Source: Cloeon dipterum (lineage: Eukaryota > Arthropoda > Insecta > Ephemeroptera > Baetidae). From it: 64,000 bases of DNA. Shown one piece after another: positions 39,601-50,200 of this stretch. How positions within the stretch are numbered: the stretch's first letter is position 1; each line of letters begins with the position of its first letter. The notes under the pieces were generated by a model. The model ran no database searches, was not told where the DNA came from, and was given only the letters and a program-made list of their open reading frames with translations. The position numbers and the translations under genes are program-made. The stretch covers positions 14,066,886-14,130,885 of the forward strand of contig NC_088789.1 of assembly GCF_949628265.1 (NCBI RefSeq), in the 5' to 3' direction.

Positions 39601-41950
39601 TTGTACTCACTGGTTCGAAAGGAAGCACCATTTCATCTTTGATGCCGTACTTCTCCCTCAATGGCTGCTTCTTTTTCAGGTCTTGCAGTGCAGCATAGTC
39701 ATCGGGGGAGTCAGAAGGAACGCTAGTGACCACCCCTGTGCCCTTGTCCTCTTTGATAGTCAGCATGGGCAAGGCATAGATGGTTTTCAGGGACGTCAGT
39801 GGGGCTGTCAAACCAGCGCCAAGAATATCCTACAATCATACCAGCTAATTTTTAATTTTGAACATTTGAAATTATTAAAAATTCCCAAACTCAAAATAAA
39901 ATCAATATCTTTAAATATTTTCCAGATCAAAGGATATACCTCGTTAGCTTTTGAAATGCATTCATGCAACTTATATTAAAAAGATTGGGTACGATCCTCA
40001 AAATTAAAAGTCTTGAAATTGCCCTATTATTGTGCAAATAATAATCATGCTTCAATAACAGATTGAGTAGCAAAAGCACCAAGGCTTGAGTGTAATTTAA
40101 CAAAAATATCTCAGGAATAATTTTAAATCTAACTGTGCATTGTGTCAAATAATAGATAAAAAAGAGCCATTTGACTAAAATTGGTTGAAATTGTACCTGT
40201 CCAGTAAGATGCAGCTTCAAATTAATCTGTCCGTCCTTTTCAAAAAAGCCTTGATAGGCCATGTTGCGAGCAGCCCTCTCAGTGCTGATAAGAACTTCAC
40301 CATCTTTGGACAGACTAGCGATGTACTTCATGTCCGGGCGCACCCAGCAGTTTGTCTGTCCATACATGGTTTCTGGACGCAAAGTTGCGGCAACCAGGAA
40401 GATGGGGTACTTGGAGATAGATCTGCAGATTTGCACGTTGTTCACAGGAGAAGTTCCAAATATAAGCGCACCTACTTCAGCTTCTCTGGATAAGGCTCCT
40501 GGACCTTCATCTTGATCAGAGTGTACTCCTGGGGACCAACGCCCTCACCAGAACTGCGATCGTGGTCCATGCATGGCTGGCCATCTCTGGGTGAAAAGAT
40601 GGTGTATCTCTTTCCGTATTGGATTTTTCCCTTCTCTTTCAGGCGAATGAATTGCCATCTCACAAATGAGTCGTAGAATGGGTTAGCATCGGTTGTGATG
40701 AATGTTCTCCTCCAATCCACCTGTGATGTTTCAAATTCAACTCATTTTCATAGTATGCAACATTAAATTATTTTCTGATTAAAACATGACATAATAAATT
40801 AATCTAATGTGTTTTTGTTTGATAGCTTTGAGTAAAAAATATGATTTATCTTGAATATAGAATAATTAGATAAACCTTTAAAACAATTTGATTTCCTCTC
40901 AATCATGTTAGACCAGTAATTTAAATTAACTTAATAACTATCATAATGCCAGTGGGTACTATGAAGTATTTTATTTATTACGTGAACTCCGATGGATTTG
41001 AGGTCGCTGACAGCAAGTGGTGGGAAGTACTGGAGCCAGTGCTGGGGGTCTGCAAACTCCTTAATTTCCTCATCTTTGAGGCCAAGACTCTTCATGATTT
41101 GCCATTGGAATTTAGCTGTTCCAGCTTTAGCAAGAACTTTGCTCTTCTTTCCCTTGCTCTTGTCTTTGATTACTGGCTCCAATGACTCAACTATCTCAAC
41201 AGCCACCTCCTCAGTGGGGAACACAGGAGGGTAGCCATATGTTTCCATTTCCCTTTTAAGCTTGTCTGCACAGGCCTTGATGGGCATTCCTGTGCAGTGA
41301 AGGCCAAAGGGGAAAAGAACTCTTTTGCCAAGCATTCTTTGGAAGCGAACGGCAAACTAAAGAATATTTAGGGAATATTATAAGAGTAATAATACATGTA
41401 TTTATTTAAATAGAAAACAAACCTCGCATTTCGACATTGAAAACGTGTGTCCCAAGTGAAGCCGCCCGTTCATATAAGGGTACGGGAAGGTGGCAAAAAA
41501 TTTCTCATCATTGCTCTTCTTTGGTTTTTCTGGAGCGTCCGTCTCATTTATTTTCTCCTTTTCCCATCTCTCCTGAACGTCCTTCTCAATCTTCTGCAAG
41601 TATTCGACTTTAAAGGTGCCCTTCCTATCACTGCTAGCAGCCTGCAAGAGAGTTAGTATGTATTAAGAAGAATACATAACATGTAATTCAAACCGCGTTG
41701 CAAAAATAAATTTCAATTTCTTAACACTAATAAAACCAGCGAATTATCTTCTATATCATTATTATTACTGTTTCTCAATTTTGTCATTTGCAAACATTTT
41801 TAGCATAGTCAATAAAATTAAAAAGCATTATTTGAGGAAAGGCAAACAACTTTTTAAGAAAACCCGGTCCAGAGGGATGATAGAGCCCCAGCGGGCCCAG
41901 AAATCCATTTAAAAGTCACTGAACCTCACATAAAATTAATATCTTACCAT
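36674..41950 (-). CDS. LARS1: leucyl-tRNA synthetase, cytoplasmic
   Basis: Class I enzyme that charges tRNA-Leu and in animals also serves as a leucine sensor for TORC1. Eighteen coding exons, in gene order: 41950-41948 (ATG only), 41641-41423, 41356-40982, 40720-40476, 40422-40197, 39829-39611, 39556-39416, 39363-39239, 39184-38997, 38946-38808, 38751-38481, 38423-38285, 38230-38122, 38046-37815, 37754-37494, 37435-37223, 37165-36937, 36879-36674. Frame holds throughout: 1,179 aa (human 1,176). Motifs: HIGH-type [12 protein letters not shown]; editing domain with [15 protein letters not shown] and [20 protein letters not shown] as K|MSKSEGNF split by an intron; then the anticodon-binding helices and the eukaryote-specific C-terminal domain. 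Length and the C-terminal extension make it the cytosolic, not mitochondrial, form. The start is the only ATG joined in phase to exon 2. Confidence 0.97.
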
Positions 41951-42096
41951 ATTGTTTTGCAGAAAAACAATCTAAACTGCAAGGAAGCTGACGAAATAGG
42001 CCTTGTTATTTCAAAGTGTATGATATTTTAATTGCACGGCAATTTTCGTGATTTTGTGTTGTCGCTCGCTAGTGACAACAGAACAGCTGGGCATTC

Positions 42097-42102
42097 CACG
42101 TG
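42097..42102. promoter_or_regulatory. E-box CACGTG, copy 1
   Basis: Perfect palindromic E-box, 215 bases upstream of the PES1 start and 147 beyond the LARS1 start. Confidence 0.55.
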
Positions 42103-42201
42103 TCGTGCTTCTCGTTTGATGTTGATGCCGGTCTGGCAGCAGCACCGTCGCTAACTCCAACTCCATCTTTTATCTCTTGCAAGCGACGGAGACGACCATA
42201 A

Positions 42202-42207
42202 CACGTG
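42202..42207. promoter_or_regulatory. E-box CACGTG, copy 2
   Basis: Second perfect CACGTG, 110 bases upstream of the PES1 start codon. Confidence 0.55.
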
Positions 42208-42316
42208 GTTTTGTTGCCTGAGCCTGAGGTTTTGGTTATTTTCAGTCGATCGCTTGCTGCGGAATTTTGACTTCGAAATTTTTGCAAATACTTAGTCCTT
42301 TGAACAACTTGTCAAC

Positions 42317-45300
42317 ATGGTGAACCGAAAGAAGAAGGTACGTTTTCTACAAAATATTAATTGATATCTATGCGATTTATTTGAGGTGCCCTTTCTGTGT
42401 TTTCAATATTAAATGATATTAATTTTCAAATTTTTTATTGTTAACTGATTTATGAATTTAAATTTTCAGTATGAGGCAGGAACTGCTCAACGATATATTA
42501 CGAGGAAGTCTGCAATGAAAAAGCTTCAACTGACTTTGAAGGACTTCAGGAAAATGTGCATTTTGAAGGGCATTTACCCTAGAGAGCCATCTAACAGGAG
42601 GAAGGCACAAAAGGGAAAGACGGGCGTCAAAACCCTCTACCATGCCAAAGACATCAAATTCCTCAGCCACGAACCCATGATTTGGAAACTCAGGGAATAC
42701 AAGGTAAAGATTCACACAAACTTGACATTGATATATCCTTAAATTTTTCTCAATTTAATACTAACATACAATTTTTCCTTCAGATATTTGCACGCAGAAT
42801 GGGAAGAGCAAGAGCTATCAGAGATTTTGAAAAAGTTCATCAGTACATAGATAGCCACCCCACACTGACGCTTGACCACATCGTGAGAGAAAGGTAAAAC
42901 TACTAAACTTTTCAATGTATTAACAGCTTATTGATACCTACAAACCTCATTCCACTTTGCAGATATCCAACTTTTGTGGACGCGGTGCGTGACATGGACG
43001 ACTGCTTGACTCTTTGCTTCATGTTCAGCACATTCCCTAGCATTAAGCACGTGAGACGAGACTTTTCTGCACTTTGCCGTAGACTCACAGTGGAATTCAT
43101 GCACTACGTAATGGCTGCAAGGGCTCTTCGCAAGGTATTTATCTCCATCAAGGGTTACTACTTCCAAGCAGACATCAGCGGCCAGACTGTCACTTGGATC
43201 ATCCCTCACGTCTTCCCGTACAAGGTTTGAGCTCAACAATGAAGTCTAAAGCAATATAATTAATGCTTTTTATCTTCAGCCCGAGTCCAAGGATGATGTG
43301 GATTTTAGAATCATGTCAACTTTTGTAGAGTTCTACACAGTGATGTTGGGCTTTATCAACTTCAAGCTGTACCATTCTTTGAATCTGTACTACCCTCCTA
43401 AATTCCCAGTTTCATCTAGTAAGTATTTATATTATTTGCTAAGATACCATTCTTTTAAACAAGAACAATTTATATTCATCTTAAAGAGTACATGATTTAA
43501 TGCAGATATCTCCCAGTTTTGGTTATTCTCCAATCTCAGTTATAAGTTAATAATAATTTTACCGTAAGTGAGGTATATTATTTATATCTCCAAAAAAGGT
43601 TAGATGTTTGATCAACTTTAGTGATTCCCAATTTTTATAGCCTGTTTTTTCGATTGAATTAATCGCTTATTTGCATTAAACATGTGTCCTGTCTATATAT
43701 GTTTGCTATTTTATTAATATGCTTCATGAATTTTCAGAGGATGCTGAGAACAAATTGCTTGTCGATCAGGACGTGTTCGTGTCTGAAAGAATCGCTGCGT
43801 TGAACTCCAATTTGCTCAACTCGGATGGTTCTGCTAACGAGTATGTTGAAGAGGAGTTTGACATGGATGACATCCACTTGGTAAAAACATACTGGGTTTG
43901 AGTTAATTGCAGAGTAGCTGAAACTATATATTTTTTAGACTGACGACCCAGAGAAAATTGCTGAAGCCCGTGAAGAGCGTGACAAGGTCAAGAACCTAAA
44001 AACCCTCTTCAAGGGTCTGAAGGTGTTTGTTGGAAGAGAAGTGCCAAGAGAGCCAGTCGTTTTTGTGCTCCGCTGCTTTGGTGCTGAGGTTTCTTGGGAT
44101 CCTCTGCTATTTGTTGGATCCACTTTTGATGAGCATGACACCAAAATCACTCATCAGATCGTGGACAGACCTTCATTGGACAGGACTTACCTTTCCAGGT
44201 AAACTTTTCATTTTTTATTTTTGCGTGTTTAACTGTTACAAGTTCGGCTAAGTATGATGATTGGCACAAAGCATTATTGATAACTCAATCATTTGAGGAT
44301 CATAATTTCAAATCTATAAATCTAATATTCGTCAATTTTTCTTTCAAACACAGGCTTTCCAAGCATTGCATTTTTCTATGATCTTCAAATTTTAAATATT
44401 TATTGGTCCAAACAATCAGACTTCTTGCTTTACAACCTACTCTGTATCTTTTTACTGGTTTTTGCCAGCTGCTGTAGCTCTTATTTCATGAAACTAAGCA
44501 CACCAGTTTTACCAATGTGTTCTTTCCCTGAATTGTTTTTGGCTGCTAAAAGACATTCTATGAGTGCCCATATTTGCATTTTTATGTTGTGTCCTTTTTT
44601 CTTAATGCTTGTGTAGAAGCTCATTCTTCTGTATTTTAACAATCACCAGGTACTATGTCCAGCCACAGTGGATATTTGATAGCGTCAATGCGAGGAAATT
44701 ACTCCCTGAGGTTGACTATCTCATGGGCAAAACTTTGCCACCTCACTTGTCACCATTCACAATTGTCAGAGATGGACAATATCAACCTCCAGAAGAACAG
44801 GCTCTGAGGGAAGGCGTGCCCTTTAAACCACAAGGTACTTAAAATAAATTCCTTACATTTAATATGAATGATTTTATTTTTGTCCATTAGAGTAAACTTA
44901 GAAATTGAAACTCAAGGCAGTGTATAGTGACGTAAAAAATCATACTCAACTCTTTCATTGTTTTAATTTTTGCAGCTATGAATTTCAAAAATTTATTTTA
45001 AGCTATTTTATACATTGCTTTAAGTAATTTAATTCTGTATGTTAGTTCTTGAAGAAGAAAAGTCGGAGGATGAAGAAGAGTCTGAAAATGATGAGGAGGC
45101 TGGAGATGATGATGACAAGGAAGAAGATGTCAATAGTGATGATGATGATGATGATGATGACGACGATGACGACGATGATGATGAAGAAGAAGAAAACGAA
45201 GATTCTGACGAAGACGAAGATGAAGAGGCGAAAGCAATTTCCTCAAAAGAGCTTAAGGTATGTCCTATTAATTTGAACCACCATTTTGGAAATTTAATGT

Positions 45301-45577
45301 ACGTTTTGACATGCAGGTCAAGCAAATGGCTGTCAAAGCTGGGGAACTGGCAAAGGAGAATCCTCGACAGCAACAAATTGATGAAGCCGCACAGCTTCGA
45401 CTGAGGGAGAGAATGATCGCCCGAAAGCACAGAAAATTGTATAAGAGCATGATGAAAGGACGCAGGTCAAGACAGCATGAGATCAACCTGCTCACGAAAA
45501 AGCGGAAGGCCATTGACGAAGAGACAAAGGCAGCCAAGAAGAAGACAAAGAAGAAGAAACAACCTGCAGATAAGTGA
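42317..45577 (+). CDS. PES1: pescadillo homolog, 60S ribosome biogenesis factor
   Basis: Nucleolar protein of the PeBoW complex (with Bop1 and WDR12) needed for processing of 28S/5.8S rRNA and 60S assembly. Exons: 42317-42337, 42470-42703, 42784-42893, 42963-43224, 43280-43418, 43738-43880, 43939-44198, 44650-44834, 45046-45257, 45317-45577; 608 aa (human 588), all junctions in phase. Exon 1 encodes MVNRKKK. The N-terminal Pescadillo domain contains [20 protein letters not shown] and [21 protein letters not shown] single BRCT domain spans exons 7-8, with its late tryptophan in [14 protein letters not shown]. Exon 9 is very acidic, with a pure aspartate run from a GAT/GAC tract. Exon 10 is a basic coiled tail rich in lysine, likely nuclear or nucleolar targeting. 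It shares its promoter with LARS1. Confidence 0.97.
45138..45192 (+). repeat. GAT/GAC trinucleotide tract coding poly-Asp in PES1
   Basis: Consecutive GAT and GAC codons encode an unbroken aspartate run that passes into GAA codons for glutamate. Mixed codons suggest selection for the acidic peptide, while the GAT-only part could still vary in length. Confidence 0.9.
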
Positions 45578-45587
45578 ATCTTCTTGT

Positions 45588-45593
45588 AATAAA
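45588..45593 (+). terminator. polyadenylation signal of PES1
   Basis: AATAAA starts 11 bases after the PES1 stop codon. Confidence 0.75.
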
Positions 45594-46935
45594 CATATTC
45601 CTTGAATTTTTCACTTGATGGTTTCTTTTCTGAAATATAATCCTTGAGGTAAAGCAGCTCTGGTGTTTTTCGCATAAAGAATCAAACATCATGAATTATT
45701 TTTTAAATATTTCTAATAATGTATTTTTCGTTTTTAACATGGACTTTGCAAATGCTTTTTTGGTTAGGTCTATTTACAATGCAAATTATTAGTTGTTGTC
45801 CTTAATTATTAGCACATTATAGTGTCTACTCTATACACATCATCGTGGCGCGTCTCAAATAAATTATTACGTTCATTATAGGGAAGGAATTTTATGCCAC
45901 AATTGGCACCACTATTACTTTTTTGCTGCACTTATGAGTTCGTCAATGCAGTTGTCACTGTTGAGACAAAATGATCATTTGCTCACCTAGATATACACAA
46001 ATTGCGTTTTTTCTCTCTTGAGTTACATGACACAATTAATTATAATATCTTTACACAAGTATTGCTCGTTTGGCTCACCAGTAATCGAAGACCCCCACGC
46101 AAGAAAATAAGAGATTTTCACTCTGTTTTGACATTTCTTATACAAATCATGCAGTCTCATTTGTAATAATCATCTTATCAGATCCCCCGAGAAACCCATA
46201 TAACTCGCACGGAGGCGGAAATCAACACTAAATATCATGAGTGTTTTATCTGTAGAGTTTGATTTTCATTGATCGCGCTTCCAATGCTTGCTATTAATCA
46301 ATCCAACTAGCATTTGGGTCTAATTAGTGACTTTGGGGGACTACAAAACGTCATCTTTTTGTTCACATTTTGCTCGCCGAAACGATGCATGCGAAATTGA
46401 GTGACAGCTTCCCTTTTTTACAAATTGGAAGTGCTGCAGACTGAGAGATGAGGTTCTACTCCATCCTAGTATCGAGATTTTGCATTAAAAGAGAAGAGCA
46501 GCATGTTTGTGTAATGCACTCTAACACTCCAAGTCCGCATGATTTCTCAACCGTTTTTGTCGTTTTCACTTTAGAAGCAAGTTACAGCCAAGAAATTAAC
46601 AAACAAAAACGAAGATGTGAATAGCTTCACACATTATCAGCTAATAAAACCATTTTAAAAAATAATAATTTATAAAAAACATTTTTACAAGTTACAGTTC
46701 AGTTTTCGTAAAATCACAGATACAAAAAAGACGCGAAGATATATTTTCTCGATTCGTACTGACTGAAGTTTGAGAGAGATAGAGAGAAAGAGGGAGTGTT
46801 TGTGGGTGTGAGAGAGAAAGAGAGCTAGACAAGAGTTTGTCTGACCGGCGCCGAGACAGCAGTCTTTGTCCACAAGTAGCAATGGTGTCTACCCTGTTAT
46901 TCTTAAACACAAGTAGGAAGAGGCCTTCTCAAAAT
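45594..46935. other. spacer between PES1 and Ten-m 3' ends
   Basis: The two genes converge here. The DNA is AT-rich with a purine-rich GAGAGA block on the plus strand at about 46,769-46,830. No credible frame or RNA gene is seen. Part may be a longer alternative 3' UTR of Ten-m. Confidence 0.55.
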
Positions 46936-46941
46936 TTTATT
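46936..46941 (-). terminator. candidate polyadenylation signal of Ten-m
   Basis: TTTATT on the plus strand reads AATAAA on the Ten-m strand, about 310 bases after the stop codon. Long neural genes often have more distal sites as well. Confidence 0.4.
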
Positions 46942-47084
46942 CATCTCAACGCCACATCGTAGAAAAAGTTTGTCTCACTTGGGCGAAAACCTCACTTGTG
47001 AGCTCGTCCTTGTAAGCTCCTAACTAGAGTATCACTTGATAAAGGACCTGCCAAGTCGAGCTAGTGCCTTAGTCTCATTATCCA

Positions 47085-47177
47085 CTGACCACTTTTGATA
47101 CCGACAAAATTCAAGCCATACCGCGGTGGAATGGAACCAAAATCACGGTCCGTTCCATCTACACCGATCCTGGTCAG
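47085..47177 (-). other. imperfect stem-loop in the Ten-m 3' UTR
   Basis: Outer arms CTGACCA (47,085-47,091) and TGGTCAG (47,171-47,177) are perfect complements. Inner arms GGTGGAATGGAACC (47,125-47,138) and GGTCCGTTCCATC (47,147-47,159) pair with one bulge and a few wobbles around an 8-base loop. It lies 72-164 bases after the stop. Function is unknown; chance is not excluded. Confidence 0.35.
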
Positions 47178-47248
47178 AATACAAAAAGTAGTCACTCGAA
47201 CACGAGACGCAAGGTTAGCCCGGCCGGGCGAGGGGTCCTTTAAATTCC

Positions 47249-50200
47249 TCACGCGTCGTGGTGCGAGTGCGAGCGTTTGCTCTTGCGTCGCTTGCGCTTG
47301 TCGTCGCCCGCTTTCAGGAAGCGGACGTTGGACGGGTCGTCGGCCAACTGCGGATACTTGTGGATGCTGTGCGCCTCGACACCTTCGTAGCCGTACACCG
47401 AGCCGCGGCTCTCCAGCTCCGTCCTCTCGTCTTCGGTCCAGTTGATGCGGCCCGGGAAGCCAGAGGACAGCAACTGCTTCTCGATCTCCCAGGCCTTCTC
47501 AACGGCCCGCTTGTGCGCGTGCCGAAGCACACGTTGCCGCTCCTGCGCGGGGTCAGCGCCGTACCTGATGAAGACAGCTGCTTCTGAGTTGTGCACGCGC
47601 AGCTCGGGACTGCCTTTGTGCTCGGTCTCGTGCGTCGACACATTGAATAGGCCGCCCAGACGACGCAGCTCCTCCTGGTCGTCGCGCATCTTCAGCGCGT
47701 TGTCCTTGACAAAGTAGAACACCGCCTGCGAAAAACGGGAGTAGTTGGTGTTAAGAAAGGAAGAAAATTTAAATTGTGATTTAAAAAATAATTAAGTTCT
47801 TAAGCAAATAATTCATATTATGACAACCCTTACCTGGTCGTGATTGCTCAGCCGCACGTCCAGGAGATGCGAGTTATTGAACACGGATGAGACGACGTCC
47901 TGGATAGGTCCATTGACACCGCCTTCCACGATGCTGACAAGCGCTCGTCCGTCAACGCGTGAGATCATGAGTCCCTCACCAAAAACGCCTCTGCGCGATG
48001 CAACCCGCGGCAGAAGGTTGCGGGTCTTGGGCTCCAGCTTGAGCAGTGGCTTCGGGATGAATCCAAGCTCCTGGAACTGCTCGTTGATCTTTTCAGCGAT
48101 GCACTGCAAGCCAGAGATGACTCCAAATTGCGGCATCAGCTGCGACGATGTGACCATTGCGGTTGGGCGGTACACTGAGCGGGATGAGTAAGACGAACCC
48201 ATCATTTGCGACACATCATAGCCGTAGAGGGTCAGCCAGCTCGCCAAGTCTGCAATGGTAAGAAAGAGCGTTTAGATTTTCATTGAAATAACATCACATA
48301 AAATTGTTTATCAGTCATAATATTATAAATACCTCTCTTTTTATAAAAAATTATCCAAGCATTATTCAGTAAATTTATGTATTTTATTACTGACTCATTT
48401 AAAAAACTTCAAAATCGTCTTGCTGAGTTATTTTATAACTATTTAACTTAGATTTGAAAATAAATTGAACTGTGACGTAACGACTAATTTTACTACCGTC
48501 AATGAGGAAGGCCTGACTTACCAGCCATGTAATTAATAGGTGCTCCACTGTTGATAGGATCGTTGTTGTTGAATCGATAGATGAAGACGTCTGTAGGCGT
48601 TGTCAGCTTGTTGGCAAGGTCCTCCCAGGCAGGAGTCATCCACTGGGAAACCACAGGGTCGTAGAGCCGCCTCCTGATGTAGACCAGACCGGTGCTGGGG
48701 TCCAAGATGCCGCCGTGGAAGTCGACTGGCAGGTACAAGTCCGGTTTGGTGTCCTTGATCACTTTCCCGAAGGGCGTGCGCGTGATCTGCTTGACCAAGT
48801 TGCCGACCATGTCGAAGACGGCGATGGGAGAACCGTTCTGGTCGCAGGCCACATAGTACCTCTTGTCAGCCGTCTCGATGGCGATTAGCACCTGCCGCTG
48901 GTCATACAACAAACGCGTCGTCTTGCCCGTCTTTGGCGTGTGCACGTGTGTGACAAGGTCTTCGGCGCTGGGGTTGGCATAGAAGAACTGCGTCACCTGG
49001 CCCTTGTTGTCCCGCATGGCGAGCAGTCTGCCACGCTCGTCGTAGTGGTACTTTGTCTGGAACTTGCCCTTCTCGATCGCAAGCACGAGGAAGCCGCGCG
49101 CTGTATAGCTGTACTTTTGCTCACCTCTGCGCGCCACAAAGCCACGTCCATCGTAGCTGCAGAACTCGACGTCGCCAACCTGCACGACGCGGTCACCGCT
49201 GTCGTAGCCAAGCGAGATTTTGTCGCCTTTGTCGAGCGTTCCAATCACGTTGCCATTTTCGTCATATACAAACTTCCAGTTGTTGTCTCCGGACACTTCA
49301 AGGAGGTGTCCATCGCTGTTGTACTCAAACTTGTCGGTTACTTTGCGTCCTTTGACTTCCATCACCTGCGCACTGATGCGGTTGCGTTTGTCGTATTCCA
49401 GCTCCACTCGGAATACATCAGATTGCTTGATGTTGATAAGGAAATATTTCAATCGGCCATGCGAGTCCCACTCAGTGATGGCGAAGAATTGCTTGCTCGC
49501 GTCTTGCATCACCGACTTATTGAACGTGTTCTTGTAAACTCGAAGGTCGCTCACGCTCTCCAGCATGCCCTGGTTCTGATTGTATTTCAGCTTGAGCGAG
49601 GGAAGCTGTTGGCCGCTGATCTCTGCGTCAATGGTGGACAGCCGCGCGTTTCCATCGTACTGGTACTTAAATTGCGCGTTGGACAGGTCTGATTTGGCAC
49701 CAAACTTGAGTCGCTCTTCCTTCAAGATGCCTGCGTGGTGACGATATTCTTGTTTCAGCTCGTAGCCAGGTTCCGTCACGGTCGCCGATTTGACTAAGCC
49801 CGTCGACTCATGGTAGGTGTACTGAGTGGAAGAGAGACCGGCAAGGATGTTCTCCAGCTTGCCAGTGTCATCGTAGGCGTAGACGACCTTGCCAGTTTGA
49901 TGCGGGTAAACCTTAGCCAGGATCTGACTGTTGTCGTTGTACATGATTTCATACGGATGCCTGCTAACTGGTGAGCTGTAACGGTACTTGAAGAAGCCCA
50001 GAGAGGTTTGCAGAGAGAATTGATGGATGTGCCCTCTCGGTGTCGTCAGCCTTTCTAGAGCACCGCCCTCATCATACTTCAAGAAGTAGTCACTGCCTCG
50101 TGGTGTTGTCACCTTCAAAGGCTGCAAGAAAGGAAAATATTTCAGAAGATGTAGGTTGTATTATTTTTCAATTTTCAAAAAATTTTAATTTTAAAACTTA

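Larger units (their letters stand above)
41951..42316. promoter_or_regulatory. bidirectional promoter between LARS1 and PES1
   Basis: The two start codons are divergent and 366 bp apart, leaving room for two short 5' UTRs and one shared promoter. Two perfect CACGTG E-boxes lie inside, at 42,097-42,102 and 42,202-42,207, 105 bp apart start to start. No TATA box is evident. CACGTG is the preferred site of Myc/Max, and ribosome-assembly genes such as pescadillo are established Myc targets in insects and vertebrates. That this promoter responds to Myc is inference. Confidence 0.7.

Noticed and set aside
45029-45430. Serine-rich minus-strand frame
   Set aside because: It is the complement of the GAT/GAA acidic tract of PES1.
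48940-49692. 250-codon open frame on the plus strand
   Set aside because: It lies wholly antisense to the 1,600-nt YD-repeat exon of Ten-m and is a by-product of its codon use.
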